Below, in pieces: positions 1 through 5,703 of a stretch of 11,460 nt of DNA. The notes beneath the pieces are model-generated. The model was given only the letters and a program-made list of their open reading frames with translations, made no database searches and was not told where the DNA came from. Position 1 is the stretch's first letter. Each line of letters begins with the position of its first letter. The stretch comes from Planctomycetaceae bacterium. GTDB taxonomy: Bacteria; Planctomycetota; Planctomycetia; Pirellulales; Pirellulaceae. The position numbers and the translations under genes were made by a program. Location: assembly GCA_024642765.1 (NCBI GenBank), contig JAHEAM010000072.1:1-11460 (forward strand). Direction: 5' to 3'.

Positions 1-400
1 AGCGTTCGGTTTTCAATGTGGAGGATGATGAGATAATCTTATTCTTAAAGAAGGCGGATGTTAACGCCATATTTTTATTCATGGGCAACGAGATGGTCAC
101 AGTGACGTATTCGGTTGCGTCAGTAATATTGGTTGGTGAAACAATAGTCGAATAGTCGATGGCACCGATACTGTCTAAAATTTTTTGTGAAACAAACTGT
201 GCATCCATTTGCGATGCCCCAGGAACTTTGGCGGCTCGACAAGCCGCATAGGAGGCATCGTCTATCGCTTGCCGCAAGAAATAGGCACGAGCGGCCTCGA
301 GTGAAAAAAAGAGGACTAAGAAGACGATTGGTAGACAGATCGCCATCTCCACAGTCACAGCTCCTCGGCGTTGAACTCTGCAGTTCCTAGGATTTGTCAT
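1..400 (-). CDS. TadE-like minor pseudopilin, partial (C-terminus beyond left edge)
   Basis: This is the third gene of the tad-type group, reading leftwards out of the window, so about 133 N-terminal residues are seen. It starts MTNPRNCRVQRRGAVTVEMA and continues into a single hydrophobic segment (about residues 17-35). That is the TadE layout: short basic N-terminus, a GAVTVE box resembling the prepilin Glu region, one transmembrane helix, then an exported domain. TadE-like proteins are minor components of Tad/Flp pilus machines, located at the cytoplasmic membrane and outside it. The ATG at 398-400 is chosen because it sits just before the basic segment. The vWA gene ends 22 bases upstream, so co-transcription is likely. 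The ribosome binding site is weak (a purine run about 10 bases upstream). The family call is fairly sure; the exact role is not. Confidence 0.8.
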   Translation of the reverse strand, partial: MTNPRNCRVQRRGAVTVEMAICLPIVFLVLFFSLEAARAYFLRQAIDDASYAACRAAKVPGASQMDAQFVSQKILDSIGAIDYSTIVSPTNITDATEYVTVTISLPMNKNMALTSAFFKNKIISSSSTLKTER

Positions 401-422
401 CAGCGTTTCTTTCGTTTTTAAC

Positions 423-1574
423 TTATTCGATGAGCAATACCGGAAGTGACTGAAAGATGTGTTTAAAGACCTCCTTCAGAGTTGCGTTGTCAATCGCCTG
501 CTCAAACCTACCGCCACCGATATTAGCAACTTGTTCCATCGTCCATGTTGAACCGAAAGAAGTAAAACTAACCGTGTGAATGGTGATGCCTTGGTTGGCT
601 GCGTTTTGAGCAGCAACGATTGGGTCGCTGCCAGTATTGTTTTGGCCGTCAGTTAACACGATCATTACCTTGGAAGTGAAAGATCTGTGATTTGGCGACG
701 TTAGCAACACGCTCGTACCCAAATTAATACCATCACCGATTGCCGTTGTGCCCTTTGGCGAAACGGTATTCAGTTTCGACATCACAGCTCCGTAGTTGTC
801 AGAAAAATCCAGCTCCAAAGTTGCGGAACTCGAAAATGATACTAGCGAAATTCGTTCAATCGATTTTGTTTTTCCCAGCTCTGTCAAAAAGATATTCACC
901 GCATTCACGACACCTTCCCAACGCGAGTCTCCTGGAATAGGAGGTGGATCACCAAAACTCCATTCGCCTGGGTCCCAAACACCGTTACCGTTTAGGTCGG
1001 CGGCCGGTGTGACCTTTCCGTTGGACTCTTCGGCAGGTTGAAAAGCCATAGAACCCGATCGGTCCAAAACAAAAACAATATCCAATTCGCTTTGAGTCGC
1101 CGTTGCAAATTCGGAAGCGGAGTAATGTGTTTGTCCAATGAAGGATCCGAAGAATAGTGGGATCGAACCACCGAGAGAAGAGGCATTACGGTTGCCCGAT
1201 ACACGAACAGCATTCTTCGGCGTTAGACCAGCTCCAAACAAGTATTTCGAATTGATGGAAGTGCGGTTTGCATTCCCGAATTGAAAGTCTGAGCTTTTAA
1301 GTTGTAAGCCGATGCCAGCCACATCGTTTTGTGCTGCAATCGAGATGCCTGCGTTTTTGGCGGCAGTTTCACTGCCTGTATTCGTGTATTCGCGAACTGC
1401 TGCCCGTGCTGCAGCATCTGTCGCGATCTGCAATTGAGTATTCGACAGATCCATATAAGCCAAATTGATTGCACAGGCCGCAACGATAAATATCGCAACC
1501 ATCGCGAATGCAATCAAAATCATGATCGCGCCTTGACGCTGCGCAAATCTGGTTTGAGTTGGATAAAATGTCAT
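423..1574 (-). CDS. TadG-like protein with von Willebrand factor A domain
   Basis: This 383-residue protein begins with a basic segment and one membrane helix (about residues 15-38), in the style of the N-terminal TadE/TadG 'putative Flp pilus-assembly' domain. A region of about 120 residues follows, then a vWA domain from about 164 to 375. The metal-ion-dependent adhesion site is visible: DRSGSM at 171-176, the Thr pair of KGTTAIGDG near 276-277, and LTDG at 307-310. An insert after the first MIDAS loop holds a 12-residue EF-hand-like loop (193-204). Proteins of this type are membrane-anchored and exposed outside; vWA domains usually bind a partner protein or surface. It lies between two TadE-like genes on the same strand, 69 bases after the first and 22 before the second. 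No Shine-Dalgarno is seen before the ATG. Confidence 0.85.
   Translation of the reverse strand: MTFYPTQTRFAQRQGAIMILIAFAMVAIFIVAACAINLAYMDLSNTQLQIATDAAARAAVREYTNTGSETAAKNAGISIAAQNDVAGIGLQLKSSDFQFGNANRTSINSKYLFGAGLTPKNAVRVSGNRNASSLGGSIPLFFGSFIGQTHYSASEFATATQSELDIVFVLDRSGSMAFQPAEESNGKVTPAADLNGNGVWDPGEWSFGDPPPIPGDSRWEGVVNAVNIFLTELGKTKSIERISLVSFSSSATLELDFSDNYGAVMSKLNTVSPKGTTAIGDGINLGTSVLLTSPNHRSFTSKVMIVLTDGQNNTGSDPIVAAQNAANQGITIHTVSFTSFGSTWTMEQVANIGGGRFEQAIDNATLKEVFKHIFQSLPVLLIE
963..998 (-). other. EF-hand-like calcium loop inside the vWA domain
   Basis: Residues 193-204 of the vWA protein read DLNGNGVWDPGE. Asp1, Asn3, Asn5, Gly6, Asp9 and Glu12 fall at the positions of a canonical 12-residue EF-hand or dockerin calcium loop. 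The loop lies about 20 residues after the DRSGSM motif, in a segment where a minimal vWA domain has only a short connection. Calcium binding is inferred from the pattern alone; the flanking helices of a true EF-hand are not evident. Confidence 0.5.
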
Positions 1575-1643
1575 GGCAAGTTCGAATTATGGTAAATAAA
1601 ATAAAAGGCTACAAATTAATCAATATGATTCGGCAATTATTGA
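1575..1643 (-). other. AT-rich spacer between tadE-like and vWA genes
   Basis: These 69 bases are markedly richer in A and T than the flanking genes and encode nothing recognisable. The length would allow an internal promoter or an mRNA processing site, but I cannot identify convincing -35 and -10 boxes. No strong hairpin with a T tract is present, so read-through from the upstream gene is the simplest reading. Confidence 0.3.
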
Positions 1644-2057
1644 CTAGTTTTCTTTCATAAATGTGCTTGAACCAGTGAGCGTTATCGAGCTAAATGGACC
1701 TTGGTAAGCAATGCAATTGTCCGAGTATTTAGCAGAGACTTCAATTTCGATATACGTGCCAGCGGTTGTGTTTTCGAAGTCCGATGGCGAAATCCTAATC
1801 GTAAAATTGTTCACGCCTCGGTCGTGGAGTACTTGAGCAATTGCGGCGGTGACATCGGCAGATGTTGCGCTTGGCAAGACGGAAATCATGCTGCCTTCGT
1901 AAGCTGCTAACGTCAGGTCCTTGCGCAAACGAATGGAATTGCACATTTCCAGCGAGCCGAGAATTAAAGTCAACAAAACGGGCAGAGTGATAGCCAATTC
2001 GACTACGGCGGCGCCAGCTCGTTTTCGTCGCTTTTTGGAATTTGTCGTCCCAAACAC
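1644..2057 (-). CDS. TadE-like minor pseudopilin
   Basis: This 137-residue protein has a very basic N-terminus (KKRRKRAG), then a GAAVVELA box and one hydrophobic helix (about residues 17-37), followed by an exported domain of about 100 residues. This is the TadE-like pattern: the Glu after the Gly-Ala box resembles the Glu5 of type IV-type prepilins. These proteins help assemble Tad pili or related surface structures. It is the first gene of the minus-strand tad group. The start is GTG; a GGGAG Shine-Dalgarno lies 7 bases upstream and no in-frame ATG or GTG lies further upstream. Its overall sequence differs clearly from the second TadE-like protein, so the pair is probably two distinct subunits rather than a recent duplication. 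Confidence 0.82.
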   Translation of the reverse strand: MFGTTNSKKRRKRAGAAVVELAITLPVLLTLILGSLEMCNSIRLRKDLTLAAYEGSMISVLPSATSADVTAAIAQVLHDRGVNNFTIRISPSDFENTTAGTYIEIEVSAKYSDNCIAYQGPFSSITLTGSSTFMKEN

Positions 2058-2064
2058 TCTAGGG

Positions 2065-2069
2065 CTCCC
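2065..2069 (-). promoter_or_regulatory. Ribosome binding site of the first tadE-like gene
   Basis: On the minus strand GGGAG lies 7 bases before the GTG at 2057. It supports the GTG start and is the only clear Shine-Dalgarno sequence I see in the window. It overlaps a CCTAGG palindrome at 2068-2073. Confidence 0.5.
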
Positions 2070-2111
2070 TAGGCTCTTTGAAGATCCATTTTTTAAAAAT
2101 ACGCGATGAAT

Positions 2112-2128
2112 CCTAGGTCTATATAGAC
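2112..2128. repeat. Abutting palindromes upstream of the tad genes
   Basis: CCTAGG (2112-2117) shares its last base with GTCTATATAGAC (2117-2128), a perfect 12-bp palindrome. The site is 55-71 bases upstream of the first tadE-like start. The TATATA core could be part of a minus-strand promoter -10 region, or the palindrome could be an operator for a dimeric regulator. Both readings are inference. Confidence 0.4.
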
Positions 2129-2203
2129 TCGAACGACAAATATTTGGTGTGTTTTGGCTGCGATTTGTGTGAACGAAAGCGGAAAACTCACTATAAACGC
2201 CAC

Positions 2204-2244
2204 AACTAGGCTATTGCCAAGGAGAGAACTAGGCGGTTGCCGAG
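2204..2244. repeat. 18-bp imperfect direct repeat in the tad/nhaD intergenic region
   Basis: AACTAGGCTATTGCCAAG (2204-2221) and AACTAGGCGGTTGCCGAG (2227-2244) match at 15 of 18 positions, with start points 23 bases apart. Such spacing, about two helical turns, suits binding of two regulator molecules on one DNA face. No matching copy was noticed elsewhere in the window. Confidence 0.45.
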
Positions 2245-2386
2245 TACAGAATGGCAGCTGGCTACTTTCCGAGAAATGGGTAGCATATTTTTTGTTGCAA
2301 TCAGAATGTTTGTGGGTGAGATCGCGTTTTGCCGATATTGAAATCGGTTTGATGCTCTGCCCCAAAGGCTCTGCGGCAAGTTCTTT

Positions 2387-2405
2387 TGCCTATTTTCTAT
2401 AGGCA
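2387..2405. repeat. Inverted repeat upstream of nhaD
   Basis: TGCCTAT (2387-2393) and ATAGGCA (2399-2405) form a perfect 7-bp stem with a 5-base loop, 94 bases before the preferred nhaD start. No T run follows, so it is not a typical intrinsic terminator. It could be an operator or a hairpin in the nhaD leader. Confidence 0.4.
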
Positions 2406-2498
2406 GGTCGTGCGTGGGTTAGGCCGCTTGCGAGCGTGCCCGTAATAGTTCGGTTTGATCGAAGAGACATCTTTTTAAGAAAGTTCAGTTTTGCTCCC

Positions 2499-3845
2499 AT
2501 GGCAATCATCATCGTAGTTGTTTTTGTACTTGGGTATTTGGCAATTGCATTGGAGCATCAGCTTAAGATCAATAAAGCTGCTTCGGCGCTCATGATTGGC
2601 ACCTTGTGTTGGGCACTGTACATCACGAATGCTCAACAATTGTTGCCGCCAAGTTCGATTCCCGAATGGTTTTCGACGGAAGCGCATGAGGAACATATTG
2701 AAAACGTTTCACAACACTTCGTTGCCGACAATCAACATTTGCACTTAACCGGAGAGATTGCGAGTATTTTGTTCTTTCTCATGGGAGCGATGACGATCGT
2801 TGAGTTAGTTGATGCTCACGAAGGCTTTGCTCTTATTACAAAGAGGATTCGAACTCGCAAAAAAAGCTCGCTGCTGTGGACAGTTGGCTTGCTTACGTTT
2901 TTTCTATCTGCAGTGCTGGACAACCTTACCACGACGATCGTGATGGTTTCTTTGTTACGCAAACTGGTTTCTGATCGCGACGACCGCCTACGTTTTGTGG
3001 GGCTGGTGGTCATCGCCGCGAATGCGGGCGGAGCCTGGACCGTTATTGGCGATGTGACGACGACGATGCTATGGATCAAACACAAAATCGGTACCACGGA
3101 AGTGATGAGCGAGTTGTTTTTGGGTAGCTTGGTTTGTCTGCTAGTACCACTGATTGGAATGAGTCGGATGATGACTGGCGACCTAAAAGACATCGAGCAA
3201 AAGGCACAGAATGGAATTGAAAAATCGATTAAGCCATGGCAGCAGTGGCTCTTTCTGATATTGGGTTTGCTTGGTCTGTTGAGTGTTCCCGTTTTCAAGG
3301 CGGTGACTCACTTGCCACCCTACATGGGGATGATGCTTGCGCTCGGAGTGTTGTGGGTCGTTTCCGAATTTGTCAGTCATACGATGGATGAGGCGACGCG
3401 TAGTAGCACTGGTGTCTTGGCGGTTTTGCGTAAGGTCGACATGTCAAGCATCCTATTCTTTCTTGGAATCCTTTTGGCTGTGGGGGCGTTGGGAGCGACT
3501 GGCATGCTGCGTTCGGCTGCCGAATGGCTCGACGCGACGCTGTTCAATCGCGATATTGTCGCGTTGGCAATTGGCTTGGTATCGGCTGTGGTCGACAACG
3601 TGCCGCTAGTCGCTGCGGGAATTGAAATGTATGAGATGCCGATCAACGACGATTTCTGGATGTTGTTGGCCTATTGTGCCGGGACCGGTGGAAGTTGCCT
3701 AATCATTGGGTCGGCCGCCGGAGTGGCCGCGATGGGCCTCGAACACATCGATTTCGTTTGGTACATGCGGCGAATCGCACCTTGGGCGTTCTTGGGTTAT
3801 CTTGCGGGAGCTGTGGTGTTTATTGTTCAACGCAGCCTGTTTTAG
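2499..3845 (+). CDS. nhaD: Na+/H+ antiporter, NhaD family
   Basis: This 448-residue integral membrane protein resembles NhaD, which exchanges cytoplasmic Na+ (or Li+) for external protons and supports salt and alkaline pH tolerance. It belongs to the ion-transporter superfamily. It opens with a hydrophobic helix and the stretch ALEHQLKINKAASAL typical of NhaD. The two halves carry matching signatures: DNLTTT (141-146) followed by GGAWTVIGDVTTT (177-189), and DNVPL (366-370) followed by GTGGSCLIIGSAAG (395-408). Many hydrophobic segments lie between them. A His- and acid-rich loop lies at about 61-83, before the GEIASILFF helix. I prefer the ATG at 2499 because family members begin at this helix; a GTG at 2436 would add 21 mostly charged residues. 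Neither has a good Shine-Dalgarno. The 3' end converges on bioB with a 32-bp gap and no obvious terminator. Confidence 0.93.
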   Translation: MAIIIVVVFVLGYLAIALEHQLKINKAASALMIGTLCWALYITNAQQLLPPSSIPEWFSTEAHEEHIENVSQHFVADNQHLHLTGEIASILFFLMGAMTIVELVDAHEGFALITKRIRTRKKSSLLWTVGLLTFFLSAVLDNLTTTIVMVSLLRKLVSDRDDRLRFVGLVVIAANAGGAWTVIGDVTTTMLWIKHKIGTTEVMSELFLGSLVCLLVPLIGMSRMMTGDLKDIEQKAQNGIEKSIKPWQQWLFLILGLLGLLSVPVFKAVTHLPPYMGMMLALGVLWVVSEFVSHTMDEATRSSTGVLAVLRKVDMSSILFFLGILLAVGALGATGMLRSAAEWLDATLFNRDIVALAIGLVSAVVDNVPLVAAGIEMYEMPINDDFWMLLAYCAGTGGSCLIIGSAAGVAAMGLEHIDFVWYMRRIAPWAFLGYLAGAVVFIVQRSLF

Positions 3846-3877
3846 AACTTAAGCTGCTCGGCTGGAGTCCAACCATG

Positions 3878-4888
3878 TTAAGTTGCGACGGTTTCTTCGT
3901 TTCGAGTGATGATGAAGCCCATGTCCTTGATCATCTCATAATCTTGTTCGGGCGGTTGACCACTCGTGGTTAAGTAATCGCCAACGAAAATTGAGTTAGC
4001 TGCGTATAAACCAAGTGGTTGCAGCGAACGCAGATGCAATTCTCGCCCACCGGCGATTCGGATTTCCGATCGAGGATTGACGAAGCGAAACATGGCCAAT
4101 GCCTTCAAGCAATACTGTGGCGAAAGTTCGTCGTTGCATTGCAATGGCGTACCCTCAATTGCATTCAAGAAATTCAAAGGTATCGATTCAGCGTCGAACG
4201 CTCTCAATTCGAATGCCATTTCCACCACGTCATTTGGAGTTTCGCCCATTCCGATAATGCCACCCGAACAAATCTCCATGCCAGAATTGCGAACGGCGTT
4301 TAGGGTCTGTTTGCGATCATCAAACGTATGCGTCGTACAGATTTTTGCATAGTAGTCGGCACTGGTGTTCAGATTATGATTGACGCGATCAACCCCCGCC
4401 GCCTTGAGCCTATCGGCGTGACGTTGCTCTAGAAGTCCGAGACAAGCACAAATTTTTAAATCATATTTGGATTTTATTTCAGGAACAATCTCCTCGACAG
4501 CTCGCAATTCACGTTCGTTGGGACCACGCGCTGAAATCACGATACAATACGTTTTGGAATTTCGCTCAGCAGCCAAGCGGGCCCCGTCTAATAGTTTTTC
4601 TCGATTCAGCAAATTGTATTTGGGAATCGCGGCGTCAGAGACTTTTGACTGAGAACAGTAATGGCAATCCTCAGGACAAAGACCACTTTTGGCGTTCATC
4701 AGAAAATAAAGTTGAACAGTATTCGAAAAATATTCGTAGCGAATGCGGTAGGCCCCGGCCAGCATCGCCAAGACTTCGGTATCGGGCGCGTCCAAGAAAC
4801 GCTTGGCCATTTCGCGGTCGATGGACTCGCCGGCAATGACACGGTCTGCCAATTCGATCCAATTGGGTTCGTTACGATTTGCGATCAT
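3878..4888 (-). CDS. bioB: Biotin synthase (radical SAM)
   Basis: Biotin synthase inserts sulfur into dethiobiotin, the last step of biotin synthesis, in the cytoplasm. The 336-residue length is normal for the family. The radical SAM motif CPEDCHYC is at 71-78 (Cys71, Cys75, Cys78) and binds the [4Fe-4S] cluster and S-adenosylmethionine. The [2Fe-2S] ligands known from E. coli BioB line up with Cys115, Cys147, Cys207 (in CSGGIIGMGE) and Arg277 (in RIAGGRE). The family stretches NHNLNTS (170-176), IPLNFL (236-241) and the C-terminal NSIFVGDYLTT (298-308) are also present. All key residues are kept, so the enzyme should be active. No other biotin gene is adjacent, so the pathway is split in this genome. 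The ATG at 4888 has no clear Shine-Dalgarno but gives the expected N-terminus. Confidence 0.97.
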   Translation of the reverse strand: MIANRNEPNWIELADRVIAGESIDREMAKRFLDAPDTEVLAMLAGAYRIRYEYFSNTVQLYFLMNAKSGLCPEDCHYCSQSKVSDAAIPKYNLLNREKLLDGARLAAERNSKTYCIVISARGPNERELRAVEEIVPEIKSKYDLKICACLGLLEQRHADRLKAAGVDRVNHNLNTSADYYAKICTTHTFDDRKQTLNAVRNSGMEICSGGIIGMGETPNDVVEMAFELRAFDAESIPLNFLNAIEGTPLQCNDELSPQYCLKALAMFRFVNPRSEIRIAGGRELHLRSLQPLGLYAANSIFVGDYLTTSGQPPEQDYEMIKDMGFIITRNEETVAT

Positions 4889-5022
4889 TGATGTTCTTGG
4901 GCAAAATTCAGTATGAGATTCGGCAGTCCTATCGATTGCCGAAACAGGGGTTAAAGGTCACAATTGTAAAGCAATTCGTTTGGTATTTCGAGACTCCCCC
5001 CTTCGTTCAAAAATAATTCGAT
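4889..5022. promoter_or_regulatory. Divergent promoter region between bioB and the PSP1-like gene
   Basis: These 134 bases separate two genes transcribed away from each other and so should hold both promoters. An inverted repeat AATTG-TAAAG-CAATT lies at 4962-4976. I could not assign -35 and -10 boxes with confidence on either strand. Confidence 0.45.
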
Positions 5023-5571
5023 ATGCGCCCCAAGTACTTCGTTCGTTTCGGCTTGCAAAACCATATCGGCTTGTTCGAGGACCACTCCGGCGTGCATTGG
5101 TCGCGTGGCTCTAATGTGGTTTGTCAAACGAGTCGGGGGGTTGAGGCCGCTGAGGTTTTGAACTCCGCTGACTTAGAATCTTTGGACGATGAAGTGCCGC
5201 AAGGCACGATCCTGCGTCCCTTTACCGACAATGACCGTCTGCTCTCCGAACGCCTTTCGCGGTATCGCACCAAGGCCTTGGATGCCTGCCAGGAATTGCT
5301 CGACATGCACGGAATCAAAACGCCTTTGATTGACGTTGAACAATTGCATGACGGAGAGAATTTGTTCTTTTATTTTTTAGGCGAAGTCGATGTGCAACTT
5401 AATTTGCTAATTGAATCGTTGGTAGAACGGTTCGGGAAAAAGATACGTTTTCGGCAATTTGCGGAAAAGCTAGCACATGGTTGCGGTCCAGGTTGCGGGA
5501 CCGCGGGCTCTGGTTGCGGCAGTACGGGCGGTTGCACTAGCTGTTCCTTGTCAAAAAGTTGCGTTCGATGA
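5023..5571 (+). CDS. PSP1 domain (RicT/YaaT-like) protein with cysteine-rich tail
   Basis: The 182-residue protein resembles the PSP1/RicT family. The N-terminal part has the beta-rich RFG and SRGVEAAEVL elements (about 1-47). The PSP1 C-terminal domain follows (about 60-146), including the charged helix DRLLSERLSRYRTKALDACQ, the strand pair around ENLFFYFLGEVDVQ and the helix LIESLVERFGKKIRF. In Bacillus subtilis RicT acts with RicA and RicF in an Fe-S-containing complex that affects RNA maturation and development. No ricA or ricF is visible here. The last 29 residues hold six cysteines (154, 158, 165, 171, 174, 180) among Gly and Ser, which looks like a metal or Fe-S cluster site. The RVDFR-type motif of typical members is changed to EVDVQ. 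The cytoplasmic role is unknown. The ATG lacks a Shine-Dalgarno. Confidence 0.75.
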   Translation: MRPKYFVRFGLQNHIGLFEDHSGVHWSRGSNVVCQTSRGVEAAEVLNSADLESLDDEVPQGTILRPFTDNDRLLSERLSRYRTKALDACQELLDMHGIKTPLIDVEQLHDGENLFFYFLGEVDVQLNLLIESLVERFGKKIRFRQFAEKLAHGCGPGCGTAGSGCGSTGGCTSCSLSKSCVR

Positions 5572-5607
5572 ACGACTGGCTTGAAACTCGCCTAGGGTAA
5601 TTGCACC

Positions 5608-5625
5608 TAAAATGTTACCATTTTA
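5608..5625. repeat. AT-rich hairpin between the PSP1-like and AsmA-like genes
   Basis: TAAAATG (5608-5614) and CATTTTA (5619-5625) make a 7-bp stem with a 4-base loop TTAC; a third TAAAATG copy lies at 5635-5641. The stem is too AT-rich for a strong terminator. The hairpin and its extra copy fall 60-100 bases before the next start, so they may mark a promoter or operator zone. Confidence 0.3.
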
Positions 5626-5703
5626 AGAGACTCATAAAATGGATTTGACTGAGTATTCGTGCAACATTCTTCCTACCAAAATGAACCCACATGGACCGCC
5701 AGC

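Larger units (their letters stand above)
2058..2498. other. Divergent intergenic region between the tad genes and nhaD
   Basis: No convincing gene lies in these 441 bases; the short open frames here have no family features. The region must hold the start signals for the tad genes (leftwards) and nhaD (rightwards). Visible structure includes a CCTAGG palindrome at 2068-2073, another at 2112-2117 abutting a perfect 12-bp palindrome at 2117-2128, two copies of an 18-bp imperfect direct repeat at 2204-2244, and a 7-bp inverted repeat at 2387-2405. Five CTAG tetramers fall within 2059-2232. I could not assign -35 and -10 boxes with confidence. Confidence 0.55.

Noticed and set aside
2093..2365. 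A 90-residue minus-strand open frame ending just before the tad genes, with a hydrophobic stretch.
   Set aside because: It has no good start or ribosome binding site, unremarkable composition and no family resemblance, and it overlaps the palindromes and repeats of the regulatory region.
2816..3298. A 160-residue open frame on the minus strand.
   Set aside because: It lies wholly antisense to nhaD, whose family motifs are unmistakable; its own protein is low-complexity, rich in Ser, Arg and Pro, with no domain.
3846..3877. A terminator between nhaD and bioB.
   Set aside because: The 32-base gap has no stable GC stem followed by a T run on either strand.
4962..4980. TTGTAAAG in the bioB upstream gap looked like half of a BirA biotin operator.
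   Set aside because: The known operator needs a second, inverted TTTACAA-type half about 14-16 bases away; none is present on the right side, only a short AATTG/CAATT repeat.
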